Of a stretch of 64,000 nt of DNA, positions 45,034 through 57,081 are shown in pieces. How positions within the stretch are numbered: the first letter of the stretch is position 1; the number at the start of each line of letters is the position of its first letter. The position numbers were made by a program, and so were the translations under genes. This DNA is from Paragyromitra xinjiangensis (Eukaryota; Ascomycota; Pezizomycetes; Pezizales; Discinaceae): assembly GCA_038503065.1 (NCBI GenBank), contig JBCAMK010000021.1, forward strand, positions 1,054,001-1,118,000, in the 5' to 3' direction. The notes beneath the pieces were generated by a model, which was not told where the DNA came from, searched no databases, and worked only from the letters and a program-made list of their open reading frames with translations.

Positions 45034-46184
45034 GATTGCGTGTCGTTAATTCGAGCGATTAAGAATAAGCTCCTCCGGAGCTGGTGGTTAGGTGGGTGGT
45101 TGGGTGTAATCAGCAGTGAAGCTGATGATGTTGAGAGAAGGGAGTCTTTGTCTGGTCGAGTTGAGATGTTGTTGCGGTTGCCGTATCACGAGCTCACCCG
45201 GAGCTACGCGGCTGCCAAATACGGAATATCCCGCCTCTACTTACCCTAATAATACACAGAACACTTCAATATATACGAAAGCATCATTACTCCTGTATTT
45301 CTCTTCGTTTTACCGAATAGGAAGGTATTTGGCTAGGCATTACCGATAGCAAAGATCTAAAACGAGGGTAAAGTTTCACAGTACGCGATATTTCGTGCTA
45401 ATTGCTATGTAGCCGAAAGTAGTAAAAAAATGTTATAGCCCGCCACAGACTTTTTACGCCCAGCCGGGAGCCGGGCAGAGCTTGTACTCGGGGGTAGGAA
45501 TAAGCAGTGAAACAGAAGATACATGTAATTGTTACCCATGGAAAGATTAGTCCCGCAGGCTGGCGTGGTGTGTCGGGTCCTGTTCTCCAGCCATAGCTAC
45601 TCGCCTCTTATTTTTTGCCAGTTCCAAGACCAGCCTTTATTTTCAGGAAAAGAGGCGACTTTAGATTTCCAACCTAGAGCTGCGAGTTCCCTGGTTGTGA
45701 TGCAACATAACAATTGTTCTATGGGAACAATCCGGAAAGGTGGAGAAGACTACTAAATGCGAGTAACGGAACTTTTTGTGGGGTCCAATCACACAACATA
45801 TCATTTCCGCTAACCATACATACAAGACACCTATATAAGGATGAAGAAATCGAGCCGTTTGCAGCGCGGAGATTTACTGTAGCATTTCCAGTGTAGAATT
45901 CGGATCAAGGACACCAAGGTCTATAGGCGATATAGTTGGATACAAAGCACCGCTGTCCAGGATGCATACTAATTCGAGGATGTGATTTTCGCGTGGGTGC
46001 TAACAAATCCAAAAGGGGATTAATTACTAGTGTATATTTATCTAGAACGCGGTTTCAAACCTTGAATCTTAGCTTAATCTAGATTTCGGTTAGCTCGCTG
46101 GCCCCCTCGGCGGGGGGCGGTGGAGCCTGCCACAGGGTCGCTTTGGCGTCGGGGTGGTGGTTGAGACCATCCGAGACCTTCAAG
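45034..46184. other. Intergenic region with transposon-end-like motif
   Basis: No gene is supported. At 45875-45895 the words TACTGTAGCATTTCCAGTGTA closely resemble those at 46339-46363 (TACTGTAGCATGGCATTTCC then ACTGTA), which adjoin the second MITE. This suggests ends of an older Tc1-like element. Confidence 0.35.
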
Positions 46185-46345
46185 TACAGTACAATCGCTC
46201 TATAAGGATACCGTCGGGGCTGAGAATACATTCTTATAAGAAGGGTGGTCTAACCAAATGAAGAAGGTTTATAGAGAAGAGTTTACCAAATACGGGCTAG
46301 GGAGGTAGTTTTGGGGGGCTATTCTTATAGGGCGAGTGTACTGTA
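46185..46345. mobile_element. MITE with Tc1/mariner-like ends
   Basis: The left end TACAGTACAATCGCTCTATA (from 46185) and the reverse complement of the right end (from 46345: TACAGTACACTCGCCCTATA) match at 22 of the first 25 positions. Both begin with TA. The element is 161 bp and non-coding. The TACAGT start and CTATAAG words are common in fungal Tc1-type elements. Confidence 0.75.
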
Positions 46346-46689
46346 GCATGGCATTTCCACTGTATAAAAGGGGCTTCCACAGATCAGCGATTTGTCGTAT
46401 AAACACAGATAGCAAGCCAACCTGCTCGAAAAAATACTCCCTTTATTTTCAATTATGAGGTCTTCCCTTTTAGTCTCGTAATCGACGTTTATTCGCTCTA
46501 AATAGGGTGTTGGGGTCAATTGTAGAGACAATCCGTCAACACAGACGAACAAAAAACAACAGAGTTTCATTAATGGCCATGCCGAGGACTTATCTCCTAA
46601 TGCAGTTTCTAACAGCGGACGTACCAGACACCAGATGCAAGCACTACTAAGTCCAGAAGTACTTAGACACGAGTGAGTGGGTCATTTTA

Positions 46690-46980
46690 ATGGTCCTGAA
46701 AAGTTATGCTATTTTAGATGAATTGCGAGCTATTCTGAATAATTCAGAGTATCAAGATGTGCCTTGGCCGGAGATTTTAAGAGAAATGGGATTGAGGGTT
46801 ACACGGTCCACACCTGAAAGAACAGTTCACAACTGTCTTGATATCCGGATCCATCATTATGTATCACAAAGAGGGTTGCTCTTGATAGGTGACTTAGAGG
46901 AAATTCGGTACCAATTTGTAGCAACATTTATACATGATTATCACCTCATAATTGATAGGCAACAGCCATCAAAGCTATAA
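46690..46980 (+). pseudogene. Tc1/mariner transposase fragment
   Basis: This 96-codon frame resembles the second helix-turn-helix of fungal Tc1-type transposases. 'LNNSEYQDVPWPEILREMGL' is followed by 'RVTRSTPERTVHNC' and a segment ('LEEIRYQFVATFIHDY') like the linker before the DDE catalytic domain. No catalytic domain follows, so it is a fragment or an excision remnant. It lies 345 bp to the right of the MITE, and the parent of that MITE family could have been such a transposase. Confidence 0.65.
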
Positions 46981-49056
46981 CAAATTTACCGAGTTGGCCG
47001 CTTCTAGATAACTCATTTAGTTACAATGTCACCAAGACGGGAAAGAGCATCAAGAGATTTCCAAGGAAACTGGCAGCCAAACCACTACGCAGAAAACCCG
47101 TGCAGACCACTCCCAGAAATAGATGATGCCTTCTTCACAACCAGTAAGACTAAGTTTGCCTCAGCGATCCAATCGGATGCCATGTCTTGCGTGTATGCGA
47201 TGGTGTACTAGTTGTAAATGTGCATTGAAATATTGATCTGGCTTGCCCTACTTTTATACCGTGCATTCACTCCGGGTCCTCCACCGTATCATGAAACCTT
47301 AACCCCAAGAATAGTAATTTCTATCAACCCTACCAATGGAATGGTTCGAGGGAGCTCTGCCGCTCAGCATCCTCCTATACTCTTCCGGAAAATACGGCTT
47401 TGCTTTTCTGTGATTTTACACTTGTAGAAGTATAGCAATGGATAAAGTACACATGATTTAATTAGTGAATATTTGCAGTTCCAATTATCGATTGACACGA
47501 TTTTGAGGGCTGTTTTAGAAGTTTGATGGTACCAGCGACCGTTTTGAGACCTAAAGGCCCTATCAGAATATTAGGTCTAACAGGAGGGAGCAGAACTAAT
47601 CGATACTACTATCCGGACCGTAAATATACCAGGCCCTCAGATTGAAATCCGTGGATGGGCCCATTGAGGGACATCAGTGGATATGGCTACTTGATAGACG
47701 TAAACATATATCTCCAGACCCTGTTTCTAGAGGATACAGAATATGACGGGACGGGCGCTGCAGCCACACGAGTGCGCACGGGGTAAGCATGAAGCAAATG
47801 ATGAGTCAAGAACTAGCCCGGAGCCCGAATGTAACTTATCCTCAAGGGTTGGTATCTGCTTATATCATAAAAGGTCCGTGCTAATCGGGACCATGGACGA
47901 TGAATAATTCAAGGGCTAAATAAGATTTCCTGCGACGCTTCTTAGAAGATCCCAATGATGTACTTCTCAATACCTATTCCCCATATCAGCTCGTGCACCT
48001 AACCTTGTTGTGGTAAGCAAGGTCAATTTCATCTTGGTCTACATGTATGAGAGGAGAGGGATGATGAAACACATAGCTAACTTGCTGGGCTCGTCTCCGA
48101 ATATCACTCAGAAAAATATCCTAGTAGGGGTAGCTTATATCCCATCCCATGAGGGAATGAATATGAGTTTTCCATTTTGTCGATAATACATCAAGTTTAG
48201 TTTTAAATGGGTGACTCTACTCTAGTCGAGATTGAAAAGGAGTTGAATTTTTGTTTGGGTTTGTGGTAGAGGAGGTTGGGTTGGAGAGAAAACAACGACT
48301 GACAAGGAATCCCGCACAATCAAACCCGGAGAAACGAATTATTTCTTTTGGGGGAATCGTTGTCAATTAGTAAAAATAAGAAAGAGAAACAATAAACCCA
48401 CAAAATCCTTAGCGTTTCCCCAAACGCACTGCATGTAGCTATTTGTGAATAAAATGGAGGGTACACGTATTCCCCAAATCTTGACAAAGGTGCCCTCCCA
48501 GTAGCTAACATTCAGCGCTTTACTTTCTACAGATTTTGTCCCATCAGCCCCCTCTCAATTATTTTTCTTTCGGAGATATTATTCCAAATGTTTGATGTTT
48601 AGGAGAAACCGACGTTGAATCCTACTAGTGGCTTTGCTTGCTGAGACTTCTAGGCTTACTAGGGGTCAAGGACCGCAAACACTCCCACGATCAGGAATGT
48701 AAGGTACTTTGCTCCCACTGATCCGTATGTTTAATGCAAGATAATAGAGCCGCATTCCTACATCAGAGTCAGGCTTTATTTTCCGGCAAGTAAGGAGGTG
48801 CGAAATTTAAATATGCACGTCTGATGCACAGTAATGACTCAACAAGATGACGCGATGCCGAATTAAGCGTAAGCGAGAGATCTCGTGTTCCACTCAACAC
48901 GTCTTCCGGAGATGCGTCGACTGCCGCAAGGTCACGTTTCCGAACTGAACTGCATTTTCCGCGGTCTTTAAATCGACGCAATTCCTGCTCTACTTACTCC
49001 CTCATCATCGCGTATCCATTTTTCAACCCTTACTGATCACAAAAATCTTGATTGCA
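46981..49056. other. AT-rich intergenic region
   Basis: About 2 kb with no supported gene; short frames only. The last ~250 bp is the Ku80 promoter, without a clear TATA box. Confidence 0.4.
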
Positions 49057-51581
49057 ATGGCAGACAAGCAAGCCTCAGTTTACATCGTTGACCTTGGCCG
49101 GTCCATGGGCGAGAAGCACGGCGGCAGGTCGGAGACAGACTTGGGGTTTGCGATGCAATACATTTGGGATAAGATCACTACTACGGTATGCCCTTATCTT
49201 ATAGACATTGTGGGGCTTTACTGACTAGAGGGACTTCAGATTGCGAATGGCAGGAAGACGGATACCATTGGCGTGGTTGGGTTTCGCACTGATGGTGAGT
49301 ACCACAAGTGGGGTTTAAACACTTAAAGGCTTACATGTCTGTGATATAGGCACCAATAACGATATGGGGGAAGAGGAACCCTACGAACATATAACTGTGC
49401 TCAGTCCGATCAGCCAGTATGTCTCTAGTCGCCATACTGAAATCTCTGGAACTAACAATCTTGGGATAGGTTCCTCATGTCACACGTCAAAACGCTTCAG
49501 AAAACTCTACAGCCCAGTAGTACGAACGAAGGAGACGGCATTTCCGCGCTCTGTATCGCTATCCAAATGATCATGACCTACTGTAAGAGACTGAAGTACA
49601 CCCGGAATATTTGCCTGGTTACCAACGGGTCGGGCGATTTTGATCCGGATGAGTTCGATGATATCAAGAGCCAAATTAAAGCCGAGGGTATCAACCTTAC
49701 TGTTCTGTAAGTTTGCGGGTGGGGCTAGGATATCCCCTTAGTGTGCCAATGGCTAATTTCGCTCTTTCTTTAGAGGTGTGGACTTCGATGATGATGATTT
49801 CGGGTTCAAAGAAGAGGGCAAAAGCTCTAAAAAGGTAGTGTGCTTCCCCAATCTGCTACGAATGAACCAAGTCATGAATTCGACTGATAATTCTAGGCCA
49901 AAAATGAATCTATATTACGTTCGCTATGCTCTGATGTTGACGGTATCTTCGGCACCCTCCAAGAAGCCATCGATGAACTTGGTAATCCGCGGCTCAGGAA
50001 GGTCCGCCCTGTCGCCTCCTTCAAGGGCGACCTTACCCTTGGTGACCCCTCGAAATACAGCGATGCTCTCACTATTGAAGTTGAACGATATCCCCGTACC
50101 ATGATCGCTAAGCCTGTCTCTGCATCCTCCTACGTTATGAGAACTGAGCCAAGTGAAGGCGAAGAGGCATCAGTTGGAGACGTTGCATTCGACGGCACCA
50201 ACAGTAACCTGCAGGCTGTGAGGCAAGCAAGAGCGTACCAAGTTGATGATGACGAAGCTGCCGGCGGGAAGATGGATATCGATAAAGAGCAGTTGGAGAA
50301 GGGGTATAGTTATGGGAGGGAAGTCGTGCCGATCAGTAGCACAGATGAGACAATTACAGTGTTCGAGACGGAGCCAGGGCTACAGATTATTGGATTTATT
50401 CCAGCTGATAAGTATAAGCGGTACTTCAGTATGTCGACTACGAATGTTATCGTTGGAAGTAAGCTAAATCCGAAGGCGGTAATGGCTCTTTCGTCATTGA
50501 TTCATGCACTTTTTGAGCTCGAGTCGTATGCACTAGCGAGGTTGGTCAAGAAAAAGGATTCACCACCGTTGATGGTCATGTTAGCGCCCTCAATTGATAC
50601 GGACTTTGAGTGTTTAATTGATGTTGAGGTACGTTCCTACGTTCCTCTTTCTATGCAAATCCGCCAGAGTATTGGGAACTTAAATTATTTTAGGTCCCTT
50701 TCGCAGAGGACGTGAGAGCGTACAAATTCCCCCCACTCGACAAAGTTAAGACTGTCACCGGAAAAATCCTCGACAAGCACCGACACATTCCCACCACCGA
50801 CATGGATAAATACATGAGCGACTATGTAGACAGTATGGACCTGTCTACGCTCGGTCAAGATGACGAAGGGAACCCCTCAGAATATATTACAGTCGAGGAC
50901 ACATTCTCTCCTATCCTCCACCGAATCAATCAAGTAATTCGCTGGCGCGCCGTCCATCCCGACGAACCAATTCCGGAACCCTACGATGTATTAACCAAGT
51001 ACTCTAGACTTCCGGATGAGCTGTTAGAGAAAATACAAGAACCGTTGGACAAGCTCATCGCTGCTTGTGACATCAAGAAGGTTCCTCCCAAAGTCGCCGG
51101 CAAGAAAGGTCGCCGCGAACCGCCAGTTCCTAAATCTGGCCTTGACGTTGATGCACTCCTCACTTCGTCCGGCGCCCCTAGCAGCAGCAAGATTTCAGCT
51201 ATTTCGCCTGTTAACGCTATTCCTGAATTTAAACGCAAGCTCGCACTTACTGAAGACTTGGGTGAATTAAAATCTGCTGGACAGGAAATGTTGGGGATTA
51301 TGAAAAACCTCATTAGGCACAGTCTAGCAGACATGAACTATGGACGCGTATGTGAGATGCTGAAAGTCATGAGAGAGGAGTATATTGAGTTCGATGAGCC
51401 TACGATTTATAACGATGTCGTAAGAGAGCTGAAGAGGAGTATTTATGCGGAGGAGCTTGACGGGGATAGGGAGGATATGTGGAGTGATGTGAGGATCAAC
51501 AGGCTGGGTCTAGTAACAAGAGGGGAGAGCGAGAGAGTTGATGTGGGAGAGGAGGAGGCTAAAAGGTTTTTGTGGGGTTAA
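49057..51581 (+). CDS. ku80: Ku80, DNA end-binding subunit of NHEJ
   Basis: With Ku70 it forms the ring that loads on double-strand breaks in the nucleus, starts non-homologous end joining, and protects telomeres. Exons 49057-49185, 49240-49294, 49350-49416, 49470-49706, 49774-49834, 49897-50628 and 50694-51581 give 722 aa in phase, the usual fungal length. The N-terminal von Willebrand-A-like domain starts '[15 protein letters not shown]' and includes '[13 protein letters not shown]', '[11 protein letters not shown]' and '[17 protein letters not shown]'. The core beta-barrel has 'KGDLTLGDP', '[11 protein letters not shown]', '[20 protein letters not shown]' and '[20 protein letters not shown]'. 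The C-terminal helical domain has '[18 protein letters not shown]', '[17 protein letters not shown]' and ends with 'RFLWG'. No DNA-PKcs-binding tail is present, as in other fungi. Confidence 0.96.
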
Positions 51582-54500
51582 AATTGATTTATGAGGCGAC
51601 GCTGCTATGAGGTAGATGTATTCCTTTAATTAGTGTTTCAAAAATTAGATGTTTTTTTTATTTGGATATTGAACCGTGAGCTATTTGCAAAATAGATAAT
51701 TTGTTAGGCTTTTGGTAGATAGCTCTAATGAAACAGTCGAATTGATTGCGATCATCGAACAACGTCAAGTACCCGTAGGAGAAAACGAAGACGATGCCCA
51801 AGTATAATGTAGCCCAAGTAAAAGATTTGGGCATAAAAAGAGAGCAAACAAGCATGGGAATATATCTCCATAGCCTGGATAGTTCTAGACGCAATTATCA
51901 GAGGAAATAGCAGAAATATCGTCGGTTATAATGCAAAAGACATCCCTCACACGATATCACTCGCATACTCAAACACCTGCAAATTTACGAAATCATAAGA
52001 CCCAAACAGGGCGCCAAAAATAAGGAGCGTCCTGAATGGCCCATTGATTTGGTTGCTCGGGTTTACGATGTACGCTAGCTACATCTGTGTTGAGGGTTGT
52101 TTGTTTACGCTAGGCGTGCCTGTACCCGCCCGCCCAAATCGAAATCTTACCACCTTCAATCGTTCGTTTCTCTCCCTCTTTCTTCCCTACTTCCATCCGA
52201 GTTTCATATCACCATCATCACCACCACTTCTGTGTTCATCATTCACAACATATGGCTGGGTTTACCTCTTCTATACGCACTTTTGTAGTATTTAACCGGT
52301 CTCGGAATCTCACCATTCATATATCACCGATTCCCTCCTTCATTTTTGGAATGGTATTATACCTTATAGATCTGCTATTTATTTCACTACTGACTGCTGT
52401 TTCCAGAGCCAGACATATTCAAATAGAACAGAGTTACTCTGTAATGAGAGTAAAGCAAGAAGCCCAATCATCACCCACAGCATCCACTCACGAGCAGCGC
52501 AAAAGGATGCAAGGGTATCTGCGAAAAGGTCAATACCACATCCGGAATAAGATACTACGTATCATCTTAGGCATTGCCACTTCGCCATTTGATTCCACCA
52601 TATTGAAAGCGGTTGGCTCAAACCCAACGAGCCTAGCAGCTTCAAGAACGAAGACAGGAAGAATTCACGAACAAATTCAAAGACATCAACGCCCTACCAC
52701 CGCTCAAATATTGTACCAATGCCGCACACGAAAAACCACGTACTATGAAAGCAAGAGAGATTCATGCTGCCCGCGTTCTACTTTAGCCTGGGGCATATAC
52801 GGGAAGCAGAAGTCTAGAACCCCCCTCAAGGTTTCCGATATTATGAACTCATAGCGGTCACAGCAAGGAAGGGTTGTCATCGATCTGGAGCGAAAATATT
52901 CGTGGCTTCATTACTTGCTATAATTCATTGTGTGTCTTTTGTGCTGGGTAGCCACAACTAGATTCATACACCGACCCAGCACATGCAAGGGAAAGCCCTG
53001 CAGATGCTCGCAGGACATGGTCAACAGGGAACTGGCTCTATTTTGGTATTTTCGTCAAAATTAACAAGGACCTAGGTCGATTCACAAGACTCCAAACCCT
53101 TTACAGAATTCCTCGTGCTTCTAGTTACTTCATTTGACTAGGAAAAGGAAAAGCTTAAAAGACTATGTTTTAGAAAGCTCTCACTATATTTTACAGGAGT
53201 GGCCAATAGCACCACTTCATATTCGGGGCACCATAATTCACTTGAAGCTAAAACCTATGGCATTCAGGCACTCCCGGGGAAATTAATAACTAGCCCTCTC
53301 ACAATCCAAGTAGCAACATTCTATTGTGAAAGTTCCGAGGCACCTCCTACACCGTGGCAATCTCTATTTCACAGAGAGTTTATATAATTGATATTACCAG
53401 ACCATCCTTGATAACATTAACTGAATTATTTTACAATTGAGAGTCGTAAGTAGCCTCCTTGGAATCTCCATAAAATCTAGACGAATAGCGTTCAGAAATT
53501 AACAGGGCAGCTTAGTTCAAGACTGGATGTTCCGATATAGCCCGAGACCCAGTTATAAATACCGGTGATCTGTTGTGGGATAATATACTGAACATAATAT
53601 ATCCCACTGAAAAGGACACCCTAGTGACCACACGAGGGGTGTAGTCTGTACGCTATTTGTAGTTTACGCTAAAAATCTGGAAGTTCAAGTCATGGGAATC
53701 CCTAGACTCTTGAAGATGGTCAACGCATTGAAAGTGGCACTGCTACAGCTATATTTTGACCGTGGCCTAGCCTCAACTCATGGTAATTTGTTGGAGGTTA
53801 GTAACTAACCTGTCTGAACTTACGTTTTTAGCATTCACAAAACGATCGACAGGCTGGTTGGTAGTAGGGGTGAACCTCTAGGAAGGGTTTGAAAACACAC
53901 TTAAATTAGGAAAATTCGTCTCAGATCGCGTTTTGGGGAAGAAATCTGTGTGCCTAGTGCCTAGAGGGCAAATCTATCTACTGGGACGGTTTGTATTCCC
54001 ACAAATGAGATCACCCCGGAGAAACCATTGGGCTCGTTAAATCAACTCATTATTTATTTATTTCATTTCTATCTCCCCGTGTCACGACTTCAAGATATGA
54101 TATCCCCGGTATCACTCAATCACAGGGTGCAGAACTTAAGTCTTTTCCTCCGAGGTTGGTTCGTAAACACCCTTCACATGCCCAATAGCTGAGTGACAAG
54201 CTATGACCTCGTGGGTGCCGCATGTTATGAGAGGGTTCGTTCTCACTAGTATTCTGATTGGCATGGGTTGACGCTCGTTAATTTGCCATCCAAAAAATCA
54301 CTGCCTCTCGCCTCACCGTTGTGCTATTCTTGGGATTGTTGTTTAGAAGAGAGTGGATAAGCGGTTGCTATGGACAGGGGTTTCATGCGGCTCCTGTTGC
54401 CGCCAAGAGAGAGACTTCACGCTAATGCGGACATCTGCAGAGTGGAAGTAAACAAACAACCCTCATCCTCCGGCTAAGGCAAGGCACGACAGCTGTTAAG

Positions 54501-54849
54501 TTTAAGGCCTTGCGAGGAAGCGTTCCACACCCAGTTGTCGATTTCCACATCATCCAGCATCTCATCCACATCACTCACTAGATCTACACAGGCGATATTG
54601 CTCCGGATACGTCCAATTGCACCTTGACCTTGCAGCTGTCCCATCCGTGCGCTTGAGTTGGGGTCGCCGTTTTTTTGTCTGCACTGGAAGGGATAAAGGA
54701 GTCTCCCCACCCCCGTCCGTCTGGGTTTTCTCTTCTCCGTGCATCAACGACAGTTTCGCCTCATAAATTTCTCCTCTTCTCTTGCCCGACTGTTTTTATT
54801 TTTATTTTTTTGTTTTCTTTTCGCTCTACACCCTTAGATCAGAAACAGA
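51582..54849. other. Large intergenic region
   Basis: This 3.3-kb stretch has one long open frame (listed separately, 52252-52854), an inverted repeat near 53574-53606 (GTGGGATA...TATCCCAC), and pyrimidine-rich sequence just before the next gene. There is no other supported gene. Confidence 0.35.
52252..52854 (+). CDS. Doubtful 200-codon frame, unrecognised
   Basis: An uninterrupted frame from 52252 with an N-terminal hydrophobic segment ('FGMVLYLIDLLFISLLTAV') and then a basic, Ser/Thr-rich region. I do not recognise it. A strong intron (GTATTA donor after 'FGM', TACTGAC branch, TTTCCAG acceptor, 53 nt) overlaps the hydrophobic segment. Removing it shifts frame and gives an 81-residue product. 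So the hydrophobic segment may be intronic, and the long frame may be chance. It could be a small gene with either structure or none. Confidence 0.25.
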   Translation: MAGFTSSIRTFVVFNRSRNLTIHISPIPSFIFGMVLYLIDLLFISLLTAVSRARHIQIEQSYSVMRVKQEAQSSPTASTHEQRKRMQGYLRKGQYHIRNKILRIILGIATSPFDSTILKAVGSNPTSLAASRTKTGRIHEQIQRHQRPTTAQILYQCRTRKTTYYESKRDSCCPRSTLAWGIYGKQKSRTPLKVSDIMNS

Positions 54850-57081
54850 ATGGCTCGCCTTCGGTCCGCTTCGGTCGCTAAGACCCCGCGCACGGATCCC
54901 GTCCCGGATCTAGTCACGCCTGGGGGAACTAAAGTCAGTGCTGAGTTGCTTTTCCTTCTCTCTCTTCTGTCCCAGCCCATCGGGCTTTTCTTCCTCTCCC
55001 TCTCTTGACTCCTTGCTTCCTGTGACTCCTAAATCATCATCATCATCATCATCACCATCGATTGTTCATCCTTGCCCCCTACACTCAAACTAACTCCTTT
55101 CCCCTTATAGCCTACGCTCTCTCGAATCACAGAGCAATCTACCAAACTCAACTCTATCATCGAACGCCAAACAACTCCAGACAGCCACTCGCCCCAACAC
55201 CTTGACTCAGCCCTCGACTCCTTCAAGAGCACCACCCCTTTATCACCTCCTTCAGGCCCCGAGGACCAACCGTATCCATCCCTTGATTCGCTGCTCGAGA
55301 AGAAAGTAAAACCCACACCGAGCATGTCAAAAGTAAAGACCCCAGCGACAGCAAAGAGAGGTGGGGCTGCTAAAATCGAGCCCATGACACCAATGAAGAA
55401 GGGCGCATCAGGCACACCATTTAAGGTACCTGAGGGCGAGGGGGGATTTGGATTCAAGTTTTCGTCAAGCTTGGCTATGCAGGGGCGAAAACTTCTCAAT
55501 GGGCTTACAGGGAAGAAGACCCCTGCGACCCCATCTTCTGCTACTCCTGCTACTGAAAGCACCACTCCCGCGGCTGCTCCTCCCGCTACACCCTCAGCAA
55601 AGAAGAACGACGAAGAAGACTTTACCGAAACTCCAGCTCCGCGGGGTAGCCAAACCGAGCCTCGCCCCCTTAAAAAGAAGAAGCGCTTCTCCGACATCCA
55701 TCGTCAGCAATTTGCGAAGATGGACTCTATTGCGACACACTACGCTGCGAAGCGTGTAACCCCCAACCCCCCTAAGATCATCGTTCCCGCATCCGACATC
55801 ACGCCTAAGAACGCCGTTCTGACCCCCGAGATGGCGCCGAAAGGCATCAAGCGGACTAAATCCCAAGCCGTTCTATCGGATCGGGAAATTCCCGTCTCTC
55901 CTAGCCCTGTCAAGGTACAGCAACCACGGATGCCCGACGATGATAGGGAAGAGAACCCGAGCCCGGTGAAGCGCCAGAAACTGGATCCGTCGCAAGCGGC
56001 ATTGAAGAGAAAGCCGAGTAAGATTGCGAAGCTGACGGCCGGGACCCCCATGAAGAGCGCGGAGGGACGGTACATGGGCGCCCCCAATACAGTAGCCACG
56101 GGAGCGCTCGGTAGAGGATTGTTCCTCAAAGCTCCATCATCAACCCGCAAAATGCCAGCACTCCCAAAACCAGTTAGCAGACTGAACTTGACCCCCGCCA
56201 CGACCCTTTCCGCTTCGCCTTCCAAGATCCCGACCACTCCCGGGAGAGCGCCCAGATTCCGAAGCGCCAGGAACGCACCTGCTACAGCCGGCGGATCAAA
56301 ACTTAACACAATGATCAACTTCGCTGAAGCCGTCTCTTCCGCCCCCTCTGCCCCCTCTGCCCCATCCGAATCCGCTAGTACTTCTTCCGGATCTTACGAA
56401 CTTCCCACTTTGAACCTATCCACACCAGCGAAGAGCACTCCCAAGCCCCCGCCAACAACAGTAGGTGGATTCACGTTCCGCTCTCGCGGCAGCGGCCTAG
56501 GGTTTGGCGCGCTGAGCGAGATCCACAAGAAGAAAATGGAGATGCCCAAGTTTTCTGGTGGGATGGGAACACCGAAGGTGAGCGAGAATGATCCGGCCGG
56601 AGTCGAAGATCCATTTGCGACTGTTATGGAGAAGGGAAATTGGGAAGAGAAGAGCGAAGATATCGGGTGGGCAGTCGGGACCCCAAGTGCTGGTGGAAAG
56701 AAAAGTGGGAGGAAAAACAATAAGAGGAAAGATGTCCACCCTGACGATGAGATCGAGGGGCAGGGTCAACAGGAAGAGGAGACAATGCAAGAGGAAGACG
56801 AGCGCATGATGCACGAGGAGAGGGTGAGTTCGCCAAAACCAGCGAGGAAAAAGCTTCGATTCGACACTGCCTCTGGTCGTGAGAAATCCCGTTCACCGGC
56901 TCTAGCTTCAGACCCGATGGAAGAGAAGGATGAAATCGAAGAGAAGAAGCCTCCACAAACCCTCGCGGAGGCGGTTGCGAAGGCGAATAGAAAGCGACGC
57001 CTGAACTTTCTAGCAACCCCAAAGAAGAGGGTTGCTGGAGAGGGTGATAGACTAGGAAGAGGAAGAAGTCTATGGAAGTAG
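54850..57081 (+). CDS. Conserved-looking basic nuclear protein rich in TP/SP sites
   Basis: Function not recognised. Exon 1 is 54850-54933 and exon 2 is 55111-57081, giving 684 aa in phase. It is intrinsically disordered and basic, with about twenty 'TP' and 'SP' sites suitable for cyclin-dependent kinases ('KTPATAKRG', 'MTPMKKG', 'FTETPAPRG', 'PVSPSPVKV', 'LNLTPATTL'). It has several 'KKKKR', 'PVKRQKL' and 'RKKLRF' clusters likely to act as nuclear signals. Two 'GGF-x-F-(K/R)' repeats ('GGFGFKFSS', 'GGFTFRSRG') stand out, the type seen in some fungal spindle or chromatin proteins. The C-terminal third is acidic then basic and ends 'RGRSLWK'. A cell-cycle-regulated chromatin or cytoskeleton role is inference only. 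Intron 1 contains a CAT microsatellite. Confidence 0.8.
55033..55059. repeat. CAT trinucleotide microsatellite in intron 1
   Basis: ATC/CAT units repeat about eight times with one CACC interruption, inside the intron 54934-55110. The intron also has a CTAAC branch site and a CTTATAG acceptor. Confidence 0.8.
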
